Source of the DNA: Acidobacteria bacterium UBA2990
GTDB lineage: Bacteria > Acidobacteriota > Vicinamibacteria > Vicinamibacterales > UBA8438
Assembly (NCBI GenBank): GCA_002347025.1
Contig: DEAE01000010.1
Location: 1 to 64,000, forward strand
DNA: 64,000 nucleotides
Direction: 5' to 3'
Within the stretch, counting starts at the first letter, position 1; each line of letters starts with the position of its first letter. Positions 44,550 through 52,668 of the stretch are shown here, piece by piece. The translations under genes and the position numbers were made by a program. Under the pieces are notes generated by a model. That model saw only the letters and a list, made by a program, of their open reading frames with translations, searched no databases and was not told where the DNA came from.

Positions 44550-45461
44550 GTGTATCCCATTCTGACCGTCGGTTCCGTTGCGTTTGATTCCATTAAGACC
44601 CCATTTGGTGAAGTCTCGAGGGTTGTAGGAGGCGCCGCCACCTACTTCAGCGTAGCTGCCTCCTTTTTCACTGGTATACGCTTGGTTGCAGTGGTGGGTG
44701 ATGATTTCAGCAATGAGCAGATGCAAGTGTTTGAAGGTCGGCGCATAGATCTTGCCGGTTTGCAGCATGTGTCTGGAGAAACCTTCCGCTGGAAGGGAGA
44801 ATACAGTTCAGATTTGAATATCAGGGAGACAATCTACACGCATCTGAATGTTTTCGATCAATTTCGCCCGATTTTACCGGAGAGCTATCGGCCGACGCCG
44901 TTTGTGTTTCTCGCAAATATTCATCCGCGGCTACAGTGCGAAGTTCTCGATCAGGTAGCTGCGCCCAGGTTTGTTGCCGCAGATACAATGAATTATTGGA
45001 TCGATGGAACACCAGAGGAACTGCGCGAAGTGCTCAGCCGCGTGGACGCTTTGGTGATCAATGACGAGGAGGCGCGTCAGCTGAGTGGTGAAGCGAACCT
45101 TGTCAAAGCGGCACGTGCGATACAGCAAATGGGACCATCGATGTTGGTAATTAAAAGGGGAGAGCACGGAGTGCTAGTGACGCGCGAGGATGGGTTCTTC
45201 GCATTACCCGCGTTACCGCTTGAGGGGGTTGCCGACCCAACAGGTGCTGGCGACACATTTGCTGGGGGGTTCATGGGCTATTTGGCGGCGGCTGGAGAAG
45301 TGACTGACACCACGGTTACTAAAGGCATTGTCGCTGGGAGTGTTTTGGCCTCATTTGCGGTTGAGGACTTCGGATTGAACCGTTTGGTTCAGCTGACGCC
45401 TGAGTTGCTGCGTGAGCGATTTGCCGAGTTTAGACGGCTGACCTATTTCGACGCGTTATGA
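44550..45461 (+). CDS. PfkB-family carbohydrate or nucleoside kinase
   Basis: Kinase of the ribokinase superfamily, about 303 residues from GTG 44550 (MYPILTVGSVAFDSIKTPFG). The frame is open to 44484, but the extra residues look non-native. The N-terminal signature VVGGAATYFSVAASFFT and the C-terminal catalytic motif DPTGAGDTFAGGFMGYLA are complete, with VDALVINDEEARQLSG and LVIKRGEHGVLVT between. Adenosine kinase, ribokinase or a methylthioribose-related kinase are all possible; the neighbouring mtnP favours nucleoside or methylthioribose salvage. The frame after the stop remains open up to the next gene. Confidence 0.88.
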   Translation: MYPILTVGSVAFDSIKTPFGEVSRVVGGAATYFSVAASFFTGIRLVAVVGDDFSNEQMQVFEGRRIDLAGLQHVSGETFRWKGEYSSDLNIRETIYTHLNVFDQFRPILPESYRPTPFVFLANIHPRLQCEVLDQVAAPRFVAADTMNYWIDGTPEELREVLSRVDALVINDEEARQLSGEANLVKAARAIQQMGPSMLVIKRGEHGVLVTREDGFFALPALPLEGVADPTGAGDTFAGGFMGYLAAAGEVTDTTVTKGIVAGSVLASFAVEDFGLNRLVQLTPELLRERFAEFRRLTYFDAL

Positions 45462-45619
45462 GCTGGCTATACGCCGGCTGTCATACACGGTTTCGATGGG
45501 TGGGGTCATGCCGGTCTTGACCCAGCTGCTATGCCACTTTTCGCCGAACTAGATGGTGCCTTTTTAGTTGGAGATGAACTGCGGGCTGTGGAAGCGGCGC
45601 CGCTGGGGATGACGTTAAC

Positions 45620-46057
45620 ATGAGTCGAAAGTCTGGCCATCCTAGACGAGAGCGTATGGTTGTGGCCTCAAACGCAGTGTCGGTTAACCTGGATTCGCGA
45701 CGTGCTATGACTGCTGGCATGTTAGCTTGGTTTATACCGGGTGCTGGCCATCTTTGGCTGGGGCGTCGTCAGAAGGGTGTGACATTCCTGCTGGCTCTGC
45801 CAGTTATGTTCGGGATCGGATTATTGTTTGAAGGGCGCCTATTTCCCTTTGATCTTGGGCAGCCTTTGGTTCTGCTCGCGGCTTTTGCGGACCTTGGAAA
45901 CGGTTTGCCCTATTTCCTTGCGAAGGTTGCTGGGTTAGGTGAAGGTCGAGTGATAGCTGAATCTTTCGAGTATGGAAATACGTTCACCATAGTGTCGGGT
46001 CTGCTCAATATGCTGGTTTGTTTGGATGCCTATGACGTAGCACTTGGACGTCGGTAG
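45620..46057 (+). CDS. Small membrane protein, possibly of the DUF6677 type
   Basis: A 145-residue protein with an N-terminal basic segment followed by helices at about residues 30-50 (AGMLAWFIPGAGHLWLGR), 52-70, 78-92 and 120-138. The GAGHLWLGRRQKG pattern resembles the TM2-type motif of membrane proteins with a glycine-rich turn. I associate this sequence with a DUF6677-type family in Acidobacteria, without a known function. Its ATG overlaps the stop of a 30-codon upstream frame (ATGA at 45620). A tiny membrane protein gene follows nine bases after its stop, then a vanZ-like gene, making a cluster of small membrane proteins. Confidence 0.7.
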   Translation: MSRKSGHPRRERMVVASNAVSVNLDSRRAMTAGMLAWFIPGAGHLWLGRRQKGVTFLLALPVMFGIGLLFEGRLFPFDLGQPLVLLAAFADLGNGLPYFLAKVAGLGEGRVIAESFEYGNTFTIVSGLLNMLVCLDAYDVALGRR

Positions 46058-46066
46058 ACTAGGGTA

Positions 46067-46240
46067 ATGGGTAGCCACTTATTTGCGATGATGCTCTTTG
46101 CGGCACTAGTGTCCTTGGTCTTCTCTGTATTGATGAAAGACCAGCCGAGAGAACAGCTCAAGCTCGGTGGTCTTTTGTTTGCTGGGTTTGTTGGATCTGG
46201 CTTGGTGCTCGGCTGGATTTTATTCTTTCTGCCGTTGTGA
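46067..46240 (+). CDS. 57-residue membrane protein
   Basis: A short gene of 58 codons including the stop. The product has two hydrophobic helices (AMMLFAALVSLVFSVLM and LFAGFVGSGLVLGWILFF) joined by a charged loop KDQPREQLKLGG. The upstream AGGG is close to the ATG, so translation probably depends on the preceding gene, which ends only nine bases before. I recall similar small proteins beside such genes in Acidobacteria. The codon composition and the helix-loop-helix layout support a real gene despite its length. Confidence 0.65.
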   Translation: MGSHLFAMMLFAALVSLVFSVLMKDQPREQLKLGGLLFAGFVGSGLVLGWILFFLPL

Positions 46241-46276
46241 TTAGGCTTCGAGCAGAGCGGTGTATGTCAACAATTT

Positions 46277-46660
46277 ATGACTTGGCCTAGTAAGTGTTTA
46301 TGGGTTTGGGGTCCAGCTTGGACCATGATGCTGATGATTTTTCTCACTTCAGGATTATCTCAATTGCCGTCTGCTTCAACCGCTGTCGACGACGGTGTTT
46401 GGCACGGTCTTGCTTACGGCGGTCTCGCGGGGTTGTTGCTACGCGGACTGGCTGACGCTTCTTGGAAGGGTGTAACCGCAAGTGCGGCTTTGGGGGCAGT
46501 GGTGCTTGCGGTTTTGTATGGTTGCACGGATGAATTACATCAGAGATTTGTACCTGGGCGTGTCCCAGATTTTGGCGATCTGATAGCAGATACAGTTGGT
46601 GCGACAGTGACTGTATCTGGACTCTGGTTGTGGCGTTTGGTATCTCATGCTTCGGGATGA
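46277..46660 (+). CDS. VanZ-family membrane protein
   Basis: A 127-residue membrane protein of the VanZ-like family. Hydrophobic helices lie at about residues 10-25, 45-60, 68-82 and 105-120. The signature segment VLYGCTDELHQRFVPGRVPD followed by FGDLIADTVGATV is well kept. VanZ gives low-level teicoplanin resistance in Enterococcus, but most homologues outside vancomycin clusters have no proven role, and none is implied here. It follows the two preceding small membrane protein genes, forming a run of three. Confidence 0.88.
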   Translation: MTWPSKCLWVWGPAWTMMLMIFLTSGLSQLPSASTAVDDGVWHGLAYGGLAGLLLRGLADASWKGVTASAALGAVVLAVLYGCTDELHQRFVPGRVPDFGDLIADTVGATVTVSGLWLWRLVSHASG

Positions 46661-46747
46661 GTCAGGCCGGCTTGCGGAGTTGCGAGTCCATGCTCTCATG
46701 CGGCTGTGGAGTTCTGGAAGCAGTATAGTGGCGGCAGAGGAGACTGT

Positions 46748-47530
46748 ATGAACGAAGACTGCGTTTTGGTCTCGTACGCGGATGCTGTAGCCACCGTAAC
46801 CGTGAATCGTCCAGCAGTTCTGAATGCCTTAAACACGCAAACCATTAGCAAATTGAGGTCGACGTTTCTCGATCTCAAGCTGGATGATGCGGTTCGCTGC
46901 GTTGTGCTGACTGGTGCTGGAGACCGCGCTTTTGTGGCTGGGGCAGATATAGCAGAGTTAGCGAGTTTGGGACCGAAGGAGGTTAGAGAGTTCTCCGAGG
47001 CTGGTCACCAGTTGTGCTTTCTGATCGAAGGTTTGGGTAAGCCGGTCATTGCAGTGTTGAAGGGGTTTGTTCTTGGTGGTGGCTGTGAGATTGCAATGGC
47101 TTGTACACTTCGGATTTCCTCTAGCGGTGCTCGTCTTGGACTTCCTGAGATCTCGCTTGGAATTATTCCAGGTTTCGGTGGAACCCAACGTTTGCCGCGT
47201 CTGATAGGTCGTGGGCGTGCCCTCCAGATGTTACTGACGGGCGATCCGATCGAGGCGGATGAAGCGCTGAGGATAGGGCTGGTTAATTGTGTCGTTGAGT
47301 CCGAAGAGCTGGTTGAGGAGGCGAACCGCCTTGCTTTGGCCTTGGCCGTTCAGGCCCCAGCGGCCGTGCGTGGCATCCTTGAAGCAGTTGGCCACGGGTC
47401 AGATATGTCACTTGTCAATGCCTCAATGTTAGAGCGCAATACTTTTGGGCTGATCTATTCCTCGGATGATGCAAGTGAAGGTGTGACTGCCTTCCTGGAA
47501 AAGCGGAAGCCAGGATTTACTGGCCGGTGA
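46748..47530 (+). CDS. Enoyl-CoA hydratase/isomerase (crotonase) family protein
   Basis: Crotonase-fold enzyme acting on acyl-CoA thioesters, most likely hydrating enoyl-CoA. ATG 46748 is chosen since AGAGGAG lies at 46736-46742; the frame extends upstream. The 260-residue product has the oxyanion-hole segment FVAGADIAELASLGP and GFVLGGGCEIAMAC, which holds the first catalytic Glu, and LGLPEISLGIIPGFGGTQRL with the second. The C-terminal helices are typical. The specific pathway (fatty acid, butyrate or amino acid degradation) cannot be assigned from this gene alone; it may feed the methylmalonyl-CoA route suggested by meaB. Confidence 0.9.
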   Translation: MNEDCVLVSYADAVATVTVNRPAVLNALNTQTISKLRSTFLDLKLDDAVRCVVLTGAGDRAFVAGADIAELASLGPKEVREFSEAGHQLCFLIEGLGKPVIAVLKGFVLGGGCEIAMACTLRISSSGARLGLPEISLGIIPGFGGTQRLPRLIGRGRALQMLLTGDPIEADEALRIGLVNCVVESEELVEEANRLALALAVQAPAAVRGILEAVGHGSDMSLVNASMLERNTFGLIYSSDDASEGVTAFLEKRKPGFTGR

Positions 47531-47658
47531 TAAGCGGTGTCGGCCTTGTCAGTGTCTGAGGCAAAAGCTAATCTCACGGAGTTGGCGGTGGTCATCTTCA
47601 GCAGACCCGCACCGTGGGGTTTTTAATCTGAGAATGAAGAACGCTTGCCATGTGAGAT

Positions 47659-48147
47659 ATGACTACTTTGACAGGTATCGGGGAACCTTGTGAGCTCCGG
47701 ATGGCTATAGTGCTGTCCACCTATCACGATTTCGTTACGAATCGGTTGCGTGATGGTGCTCTCGAAGCTCTTCAGGTGGCTGGACTTTCCACAGATTCGG
47801 TAGTTATAGCTTCGGTGCCTGGAGCATTTGAGATTCCGCAGGCTGCACGCCGGTTGGCTGTAAGTGGCCGAGTCGATGCGGTGATCTGTCTGGGATGTTT
47901 GATTCGCGGTCAGACGCCTCATTTTGATTTAATTGCCTCGGCTGTCATTCAGGGCATTACCGAGGCCTCGCTAGACAGCGGCGTGCCCATGACATTCGGT
48001 GTTTTGACAACAAACTCTGCGGAGGAGGCTCTGGCGAGGGCTAGAGATGATCCGTCAAACAAAGGATGGGAGGCTGCACAAGCGGCTCTATCGATGGCAA
48101 GGCTTTTCCGGCAGTTTCCGCCGAAAGATTCGGAGAGAATGGGGTGA
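47659..48147 (+). CDS. ribH: 6,7-dimethyl-8-ribityllumazine synthase
   Basis: Penultimate enzyme of riboflavin synthesis, condensing the pyrimidine and four-carbon substrates. The 162-residue product has the sequences MAIVLSTYHDFVTNRL, VPGAFEIPQAARRL and the catalytic His in CLIRGQTPHFDLIASAV, followed by MTFGVLTTNSAEEA. The usual family Thr-His is replaced by Pro-His in GQTPHFD, with the His kept. No other riboflavin genes are near. The stop overlaps the GTG start of nusB (GTGA), so the two are translationally coupled, a common pairing. Confidence 0.95.
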   Translation: MTTLTGIGEPCELRMAIVLSTYHDFVTNRLRDGALEALQVAGLSTDSVVIASVPGAFEIPQAARRLAVSGRVDAVICLGCLIRGQTPHFDLIASAVIQGITEASLDSGVPMTFGVLTTNSAEEALARARDDPSNKGWEAAQAALSMARLFRQFPPKDSERMG

Positions 48148-48584
48148 GCAATGCCGGTCGCTCCAGTCGAGAGAGTCGCCATTTTGGTAGGGAGGCGGCG
48201 ATTCAACTACTCTATCAGCGTGAGGTAGGCGAACTTGCTGGTTCGTCGGTTGATGAGGCTGAAAGTTCTTACTGGATTGAGCGGCCAGTAGCCGAGAACC
48301 GGAGACGATTTGCGCATATTTTGCTGCAAGGGACGCTCGATACCTTGGATCGAATTGATCCATTGATCGAGGCAGCTGCCGATAATTGGCGAATCTCCCG
48401 CATGGCGGTGATTGACCGAATTGTGCTTCGAGTGGCGGTCTACGAGCTGCTGCTGGATGAAGTGCCAGTAGCTGTGGTGATTGATGAAGCGGTCGAGCTG
48501 GCTAAAACATTTGGGGACGACCAATCTCCCCGTTTTGTCAATGGTGTACTCGATGCGATCAAGCGCAAGCTCGAGCTTACATAG
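48144..48584 (+). CDS. nusB: Transcription antitermination protein NusB
   Basis: RNA-binding factor that works with S10 and NusA in rRNA antitermination. GTG 48144, overlapping the ribH stop, is chosen as start; the frame is open upstream in ribH, but those residues are non-native. The 146-residue product has ESRHFGREAAIQLLYQREVG, the central helices and the C-terminal signature VPVAVVIDEAVELAKTFG with FVNGVLDAI. The all-helical layout and length match NusB. lysS begins about 120 bases downstream. Confidence 0.94.
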   Translation: MSNAGRSSRESRHFGREAAIQLLYQREVGELAGSSVDEAESSYWIERPVAENRRRFAHILLQGTLDTLDRIDPLIEAAADNWRISRMAVIDRIVLRVAVYELLLDEVPVAVVIDEAVELAKTFGDDQSPRFVNGVLDAIKRKLELT

Positions 48585-48703
48585 ATGCAGGATTTTCGTT
48601 CCATCAGTGATGTGGGAGTGGATGTTTGTAGCTAGTGGATGAAGTTTCGGTCGACTCAGTTTGAGTCGGCTGACGGGGATGCTTGCTCTTTACGGCTTCA
48701 CTT

Positions 48704-50257
48704 ATGTCTGAATCTCGAGAGAATGATCAACTCGTACAGCGACGCAACAATTTGACGGAAATCACCAAGCTGGGTGTGCCAATTTACCCAGGGGCATTTC
48801 GTTGTACTGGTTCGGTGCTGGAAATTGTTACAGAACACAGCGAGACTGACGGTAATACACTTGATTCAGATCACGTCAATCTTGCGACTGCTGGTCGGAT
48901 TTTGATTGTTAGAAATTTTGGGAAGGCTCGGTTTCTTGTAATCTCGGATGGTCTCTCACGGCTGCAGATCTACCTTCGGAAAGACTCATTGTGTGAGAGG
49001 GATTTTGCTATTGCCTCCCTGCTTGATGTTGGCGATTTCATCGGTCTGGAAGGCAGACTGTTCAGAACTCGAACTGACGAGCTGACCGTGTGGGTGTCCC
49101 GCCTCGAATTTCTTGCTAAGTGCACGTTGCCGTTACCAGAGAAATGGCACGGTCTGACCGATATTGAAACGCGTCATCGCCAGAGATATTTGGATTTAAT
49201 CGTGAACCCTGTGTCCCGTTCTGTTTTTGAAACAAGGGCGCGGATCCTGAGGGAGATTAGGCGGTTCTTTGTAGATAGAAAGTTTCTAGAGGTGGAAACA
49301 CCGATGATGCAGCCAGTCGCTGGGGGGGCTCTGGCTCGCCCATTTGTAACGCATCACAACGCTCAGGACATGGAACTCTACCTCAGAATAGCTCCGGAGC
49401 TCTATCTCAAACGCTTGGTGGTTGGGGGGGTTGAACGGGTCTTCGAGATTAACCGAAACTTCAGGAATGAAGGAATCTCGAAGCAGCATAATCCTGAGTT
49501 TACGATGCTTGAGTTCTATCAAGCTTATAGCGACTATCGTGAATTAATGGCTATGACTGAAGACTTACTGGCGACCGTTGCTCGCGAAGCGGTTGGGAGT
49601 GAGGAGGTAACCTACGCTGGGGAGACTTTGTCTTTTCGGCCGCCGTATCGGCGTGTTGCCTTAAGGCAAGCTGTTTGCGAGGCGGCGACAAAAAAGCTCG
49701 GAAAAGAAGTGTCCGAGGATGAACTTCGAGCTAGGTCGACTGTGGCGCTGTTGGCCGAGCGGCTTGGTCTGGAGCCGAGCGAAAGTCAGGGGCCCGGGAA
49801 AATCACAGTGGAGATCTTTGAGCACCTTTGTGAACCGACTTTCATCCAACCAACGTTTGTTCATGACTTTCCGACCGAAGTTTCGCCGCTTTCTAAGCAA
49901 ATGAAAAACGATCCCGATACGGTTGAGCGGTTCGAGTTGTTCGTGGCTGGGATGGAGCTGGCTAATGCCTTCAGTGAACTTAATGATCCAGTCGACCAAA
50001 AATTGCGGTTTCAGGAACAGCTGCGTAATCGTCAAGGTGGGGATTTAGAGGCCCATCAGATGGATCACGATTACATACGAGCTCTTGAATATGGCCTGCC
50101 GCCGACAGCAGGTGAGGGGGTCGGCATAGATCGGTTGGTAATGGTCATGACCAATAGTCCATCGATCCGAGATGTCATTCTGTTTCCCCTCATGCGAAGC
50201 AAGCGGGAAGACTCGGAAGTTGGAACGAACCCAGCAAGTGAAGGAAGAGATGATTAG
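48704..50257 (+). CDS. lysS: Lysyl-tRNA synthetase, class II
   Basis: Charges tRNA-Lys. ATG 48704 gives 517 residues; the frame opens slightly upstream but the ribosome-binding site is unclear. The N-terminal OB-fold anticodon-binding domain contains VNLATAGRILIVRNFGKARF. The class II motifs are motif 1 near RREIRRFFVDRKFLEVETP-like sequence, motif 2 in VFEINRNFRNEGISKQHNPE and motif 3 in GVGIDRLVMVMTNSPSIRD. The full length and domain order exclude an EpmA-like truncated protein. The LolC/E-type permease gene starts two bases after the stop. Confidence 0.96.
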   Translation: MSESRENDQLVQRRNNLTEITKLGVPIYPGAFRCTGSVLEIVTEHSETDGNTLDSDHVNLATAGRILIVRNFGKARFLVISDGLSRLQIYLRKDSLCERDFAIASLLDVGDFIGLEGRLFRTRTDELTVWVSRLEFLAKCTLPLPEKWHGLTDIETRHRQRYLDLIVNPVSRSVFETRARILREIRRFFVDRKFLEVETPMMQPVAGGALARPFVTHHNAQDMELYLRIAPELYLKRLVVGGVERVFEINRNFRNEGISKQHNPEFTMLEFYQAYSDYRELMAMTEDLLATVAREAVGSEEVTYAGETLSFRPPYRRVALRQAVCEAATKKLGKEVSEDELRARSTVALLAERLGLEPSESQGPGKITVEIFEHLCEPTFIQPTFVHDFPTEVSPLSKQMKNDPDTVERFELFVAGMELANAFSELNDPVDQKLRFQEQLRNRQGGDLEAHQMDHDYIRALEYGLPPTAGEGVGIDRLVMVMTNSPSIRDVILFPLMRSKREDSEVGTNPASEGRDD

Positions 50258-50259
50258 GT

Positions 50260-51495
50260 ATGAACCTTCCTTTTGAACTTTATGTTGCTATTCGCTATTT
50301 GGTAGCTCGGCGGCGACAAGCATTCCTTTCGGTTATTTCGGCTGTGTCTATGACTGGGGTTGCCGTTGGTGTTATGGCGTTGATTGTGGCACTTGCCCTG
50401 ATGACTGGGATGCAGCAGGAACTGCGTGACCGTATCATTGGTTCAGCGGCACATGTCTATGTCTATAAGTTAATCGGTGGTGGCTTTGTGGACTACCTGG
50501 AAGAGATCGATAAGCTGAAGACTGTGCCAGGTGTTGTCGGGGTAGCTCCCGCCATCTTGGGAAGGGCAGTAGCGACAGCCGGGGGAGGCGAGGCTTTTAT
50601 ATCGCTCAAAGGTATCGATCCGGATTTGGAATCTCAAGTGACCGATGTCAGGCGGTCAGTGCAGCAAGGTAGTCTTGATGGGTTAAAGGAAGAGCAGGCT
50701 AATGCACTAGGTGGGGTCGTTATAGGAGAAGATCTTGCGTTCTCGCTGGGTGCTGTTCTGGGAGACAGTATCTCGGTGCTGACACCTCAGGGCGCGACAC
50801 TGTCACCGATGGGGATGGTGCCGAGGGTACGTCGGCTCACAGTGGTTGGTGTTTTCGACCTAGGGCTACGAGAGTACAACAGTTCTTATGGCTTTGTTAA
50901 CCTTGATGTGGCGAGACGGCTGTTTAGAAAAGAGCAAGTTGATCTGATGGAATTGAGAGTGGAAGCTCTTGAAGATGCACCGGCAGTTGCAAAGGCGGTT
51001 CCAGCGACACTAGGCTCTGATTATTTGGCTGAGGATTGGGGACAGCTAAATAGCGCGCTATTCTCAGCCCTGTGGCTTGAGAAAATGGCGATAGGAATAA
51101 CTATCGGACTCATAATCATGGTCGCAGCTCTCAATATAGTGGCATCGTTGGTTCTGCTCGTGATGGAGAAGAGTCGTGATATTGCTATTCTGAAGACGAT
51201 GGGGGCGTCGTCGGCGAGTATTCGCCAAATCTTCATACTGCAAGGTGCAATTATTGGAACTATTGGGACCACTATTGGGGCATTCTGCGGGGCCGCATTG
51301 TCTTTTGTTGTGGATCGTTACCGCCTGATTCAACTTCCTGACGTGTACGATGTCACTTGGATACCGTTTAAGCTCGCTTTGGGTGATTTGGTGCTTGTAG
51401 TTCTTGGGGCTTTGGGCGTGTGTTTGTTGGCGACGTTGTATCCATCCAGTCAAGCTGCTCGGTATGAGCCGGCTGAGGCGCTAAGGTATCAGTGA
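50260..51495 (+). CDS. LolC/LolE-family lipoprotein-releasing ABC transporter permease
   Basis: Membrane subunit of the ABC complex that releases outer membrane lipoproteins from the inner membrane. The 411-residue product has an N-terminal helix after a basic stretch (YLVARRRQAFLSVISAVSM), a large periplasmic domain and three C-terminal helices at about 275-300, 325-345 and 370-395 (GLIIMVAALNIVASLVLLVM, VLVVLGALGVCLLATLYPS). The cytoplasmic EKSRDIAILKTMGASSASIR is characteristic. It is two bases after lysS and precedes lolD, so transport genes are joined to a synthetase gene. One permease gene suggests a homodimer (LolF-like), as in bacteria with a single LolC/E. Confidence 0.9.
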   Translation: MNLPFELYVAIRYLVARRRQAFLSVISAVSMTGVAVGVMALIVALALMTGMQQELRDRIIGSAAHVYVYKLIGGGFVDYLEEIDKLKTVPGVVGVAPAILGRAVATAGGGEAFISLKGIDPDLESQVTDVRRSVQQGSLDGLKEEQANALGGVVIGEDLAFSLGAVLGDSISVLTPQGATLSPMGMVPRVRRLTVVGVFDLGLREYNSSYGFVNLDVARRLFRKEQVDLMELRVEALEDAPAVAKAVPATLGSDYLAEDWGQLNSALFSALWLEKMAIGITIGLIIMVAALNIVASLVLLVMEKSRDIAILKTMGASSASIRQIFILQGAIIGTIGTTIGAFCGAALSFVVDRYRLIQLPDVYDVTWIPFKLALGDLVLVVLGALGVCLLATLYPSSQAARYEPAEALRYQ

Positions 51496-51586
51496 TTGTC
51501 ATGAACGGGCGATTGAGGTTGTGGGGAGTCGTCGAAAGAACCATTACCTGGACCCGCTAAGTCTCCACCTGATATTCACAAACTCA

Positions 51587-52261
51587 ATGGCTTTCTTGGA
51601 GATCACGGCTGTTTCAAAAAGCTATAGTGTGGGGGACCGAAACATTGTTGTGCTGAAGGGGTTAGAATTTTCAGTTGCTCGTGGCGAAATGGTTGCGATC
51701 GTTGGTGCCTCTGGAGTTGGTAAGAGCACCCTGCTGCAGTTGGTTGGGGGGTTGGATCGTTTCGATTCAGGTACCATTACTATCGGTGACACCGATCTCG
51801 TACGAATAGATGATGACTCACGGGTGGCTTTCAGGAACCAGCACATCGGTTTTGTGTTTCAGTTTCATCATTTGCTACCGGAATTCACTGCACTAGAGAA
51901 TGTAGCTATGCCGCTGCGTATTGCTCGGTTTGGATCCGGTGAGGCAAACATGCGTGCAGAGGCCTTGCTGAAGGAAGTTGGACTTGGCGATAGAATCGGA
52001 CACAGACCTGGGATGCTGTCTGGGGGCGAACAACAGAGGGTTGCGGTTGCCCGTGCCCTGGTTATGAGACCAGCACTGCTACTAGCAGACGAACCCACTG
52101 GAGACCTCGATGAGCGGACTGGGGGCGAACTCCAGTCTTTGCTTCGCCGAATGCATGAAAATCATCAACTCACTTCATTAATCGCCACACACAATTTACG
52201 GCTTGCCGAGTCCTGCGATCGGGTGTTGCGGTTAGAGGGAGGGGGAGTTCGCCGAGCTTGA
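51587..52261 (+). CDS. lolD: Lipoprotein-releasing ABC transporter ATPase LolD
   Basis: Cytoplasmic ATPase partner of the permease just upstream. ATG 51587 gives a 224-residue product opening MAFLEITAVSKSYSVGDR; GTG 51521 is open in frame but adds unusual residues. Walker A is VGASGVGKSTLLQLVGG, the signature LSGGEQQRVAVARALVM, Walker B LLLADEPTGDLD, followed by the His switch IATHN. MacB and LolD ATPases are near-identical in motif; the LolC/E neighbour decides the call. The upstream ribosome-binding site is weak. clpC starts about 400 bases downstream. Confidence 0.92.
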   Translation: MAFLEITAVSKSYSVGDRNIVVLKGLEFSVARGEMVAIVGASGVGKSTLLQLVGGLDRFDSGTITIGDTDLVRIDDDSRVAFRNQHIGFVFQFHHLLPEFTALENVAMPLRIARFGSGEANMRAEALLKEVGLGDRIGHRPGMLSGGEQQRVAVARALVMRPALLLADEPTGDLDERTGGELQSLLRRMHENHQLTSLIATHNLRLAESCDRVLRLEGGGVRRA

Positions 52262-52668
52262 TTTTGCAGGGAGTATTTTGACAATAGGTAGCTTGGTGGG
52301 TTGATGTTCAATCGGGTTCATGCTTGTGGTTCCTAGTCGTTTTTTAGCCAGGCCTTGGTGTGGGTAGGCTTCAAAGGTTCTCTTTAGTATGGCTTTCCCT
52401 AAACCATTGCGCTTCTAGGTACTTTTGGAATAAATGCGGACGGCCTATGCGCGAACTTTGATTTATAATATGGTCTGAGGCAGGACGGCGCTTGGTCTCG
52501 ATTTTGTGTGGTGTGCAGTTCTGAGCCTAGAGTTAAGTCCAGCGGTTTTGGGCAAAAGTACTATCTCGTAGGTGCTCAGCACTAATGATGGCTTACGGAG
52601 ATGGGCGGCGAAATCTGGTGACGGCCTCTCGATGGATTGAAAGAGCAGACTAGACAGGGAGGCGACCG
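52262..52668. other. 407-base region upstream of clpC
   Basis: No gene or RNA is recognised. TATAAT at 52464-52469 could be a -10 element, but no acceptable -35 lies 16-18 bases upstream, and the leader would exceed 190 bases. TTGACA at 52278-52283 lacks a matching -10. No CtsR-like or CIRCE repeat was seen. Confidence 0.4.
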
